Below, one piece after another: positions 6,481 to 7,536 of a stretch of DNA of 7,536 nucleotides. The DNA is from DATLCI01 sp046714215. GTDB taxonomy: Bacteria > Acidobacteriota > Terriglobia > Terriglobales > Acidobacteriaceae. Within the stretch, counting starts at the first letter, position 1. Every line of letters starts with the position of its first letter. Location: NCBI GenBank assembly GCA_046714215.1, contig JBKKBM010000139.1, forward strand, positions 1 through 7,536. The letters run 5' to 3'. The position numbers and the translations under genes are program-made. The notes under the pieces were generated by a model. It searched no databases. It worked only from the letters and a program-made list of their open reading frames with translations, and was not told the origin of the DNA.

Positions 6481-7536
6481 TTAAGGTTTCGCAGCGGGAG
6501 CCTTCCACCGCAGCACCGGCTTGCGGTTCGCCGTGACTTCATCCATACGTTCCACCCGCGCCGTATGCGGCGCGTTGAGGATGATCTCCGGATCCGTCGC
6601 CGCTTCTTCCGCGATGCAGCGCATGGCGTCGATGAACAGATCGAGTTCTTCCTTGGGCTCGCTCTCCGTGGGCTCGATCATGATGGCGCCATGGTCGGCA
6701 ACGATCAGCGGGAACGCAGTGGTGTAGGGATGAAAGCCGTAATCGATGAGCCGCTTGGCAATGTCGCCCGTCTTCACGCCGTTCTGCGCCTGCAAGCGAT
6801 GACTTAGCACCACCTCATGCATGCTGGGCGATTTGAAGGGCAGATCGTAAACGTCTTCCAGCTTTTTGCGGACGTAGTTCGCATTGAGCACGGCGTCTTC
6901 CGTGGTCTGGCGGAGGCCATCGGGACCATTGGCCAGGATGTAGGCGAGCGCACGCACATGCATGCCAAAGTTTCCGTAAAACGCTTTCACGCGTCCAATG
7001 GACTTCGGACGGTCGTAGTCGAACGCAAGGCGGCCGTCTTTATGGGCAATGACGGGCGTCGGCAGAAACGGCTCGAGGTGCTTCTTGATGGCGACCGGAC
7101 CGGAACCAGGACCACCACCGCCGTGGGGCGTTGAGAAAGTCTTGTGCAGGTTGAGGTGCATCACGTCCACCCCGAAGTCGCCCGGACGCGCCTTGCCGAC
7201 GAGCGCATTCATGTTGGCACCGTCCATGTAAAGGAGGCCGCCTTTGTCATGCATGAGGTCGGCGATCTTGTGGATGTCTGCTTCGAAGACGCCCAGCGTG
7301 TTCGGATTAGTGAGCATCAGTGCGGCCACATCTTCATTCATCTGCGCGGCCAACGCATTGATGTCGACCATGCCTTGCGCATTCGAGCGCAGGTTCTCCA
7401 CCTCGTAACCGCAGATGGCGGCGGTGGCCGGGTTGGTGCCGTGCGCGGAGTCCGGGATAAGGATCTTCTTGCGCTGCTTCCCTTGCGCCTCAAAATAGGC
7501 GCGGACGAGCATGATGCCGGTCATCTCGCCATGCGC
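6481..7536 (-). CDS. gcvPB: Glycine dehydrogenase (decarboxylating) subunit 2, P-protein beta, 5' partial
   Basis: The C-terminal 351 residues of the catalytic half of the two-subunit P-protein of the glycine cleavage system. With GcvPA it decarboxylates glycine using PLP and passes the aminomethyl group to the lipoyl arm of GcvH, in the cytoplasm. The frame stays open to the window edge, and the edge codons read AHGE before MTG, a conserved stretch within the protein. The start is therefore off-window, and the ATG at 7524 is internal. The PLP-binding lysine is in HLNLHKTFSTPHGGGG (codon 7143-7141). Upstream of it are DSAHGTNPA, LMLTNPNTLGVFE and YMDGANMNA, all typical of the family. The conserved C-terminal region includes HPYTTAFPLIV and IMIEPTESEPKEELD. 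Family members are about 480-500 aa, so roughly 130-150 residues are missing to the right. The TAA stop is at 6483-6481. gcvPA, gcvH and gcvT would be expected upstream, beyond the right edge. Confidence 0.96.
   Translation of the reverse strand, partial: AHGEMTGIMLVRAYFEAQGKQRKKILIPDSAHGTNPATAAICGYEVENLRSNAQGMVDINALAAQMNEDVAALMLTNPNTLGVFEADIHKIADLMHDKGGLLYMDGANMNALVGKARPGDFGVDVMHLNLHKTFSTPHGGGGPGSGPVAIKKHLEPFLPTPVIAHKDGRLAFDYDRPKSIGRVKAFYGNFGMHVRALAYILANGPDGLRQTTEDAVLNANYVRKKLEDVYDLPFKSPSMHEVVLSHRLQAQNGVKTGDIAKRLIDYGFHPYTTAFPLIVADHGAIMIEPTESEPKEELDLFIDAMRCIAEEAATDPEIILNAPHTARVERMDEVTANRKPVLRWKAPAAKP

Noticed and set aside
6284..6508. Small minus-strand frame containing NHEGHRGHEG, and its plus-strand counterpart with NHEGHKGHEG.
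   Set aside because: Both are translations of the ACACGAAGG repeat arms rather than genes.

Overview
This is a GC-rich bacterial chromosomal window whose long AT-richer spacers are full of small hairpins and short repeats. The LplT-Aas type fusion, the split form of the glycine cleavage P-protein, and spacer hairpins of a kind I associate with Acidobacteriota together suggest a soil or environmental bacterium of that phylum (Terriglobia-like). This assignment is an inference: the window has no rRNA or other phylogenetic marker.

Layout. Positions 1-3501 (+) hold the 3'-terminal 1166 codons of a very large three-module membrane protein: an MFS/LplT-like lysophospholipid flippase, a PlsC-type acyltransferase and an AMP-forming acyl-ACP/CoA synthetase. 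Its start lies upstream of the window. Positions 3502-4323 are a gene-free stretch of about 820 bp with a nested inverted-repeat block (3659-3767), a cluster of three hairpins (4006-4080) and the terC leader. Positions 4324-5391 (+) hold a complete TerC/Alx-family integral membrane protein with a strong ribosome binding site. Positions 5392-5521 are a convergent spacer with degenerate AAAGGACTT-type repeats and a possible weak terminator for the minus-strand genes. On the minus strand, read right to left, come the C-terminal part of gcvPB (7536-6481, start off-window), a 30-bp near-perfect inverted repeat built of ACACGAAGG units (6290-6472), an unrecognised 90-aa protein (6262-5990) and a SnoaL/NTF2-like protein (5941-5522).

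How the genes relate. The fusion joins in one polypeptide what E. coli encodes as adjacent lplT and aas, and should recycle lysophospholipids at the inner membrane. TerC is probably a metal (Mn) exporter-type protein transcribed alone. GcvPB is one half of the glycine decarboxylase of the glycine cleavage system. The two small downstream genes share its strand and could be read from the same or a separate transcript. I see no functional link among the three main genes. No phage, CRISPR, transposase or defence system is visible. The less ordinary content is the structured repeat DNA in the spacers and the unrecognised 90-aa protein.
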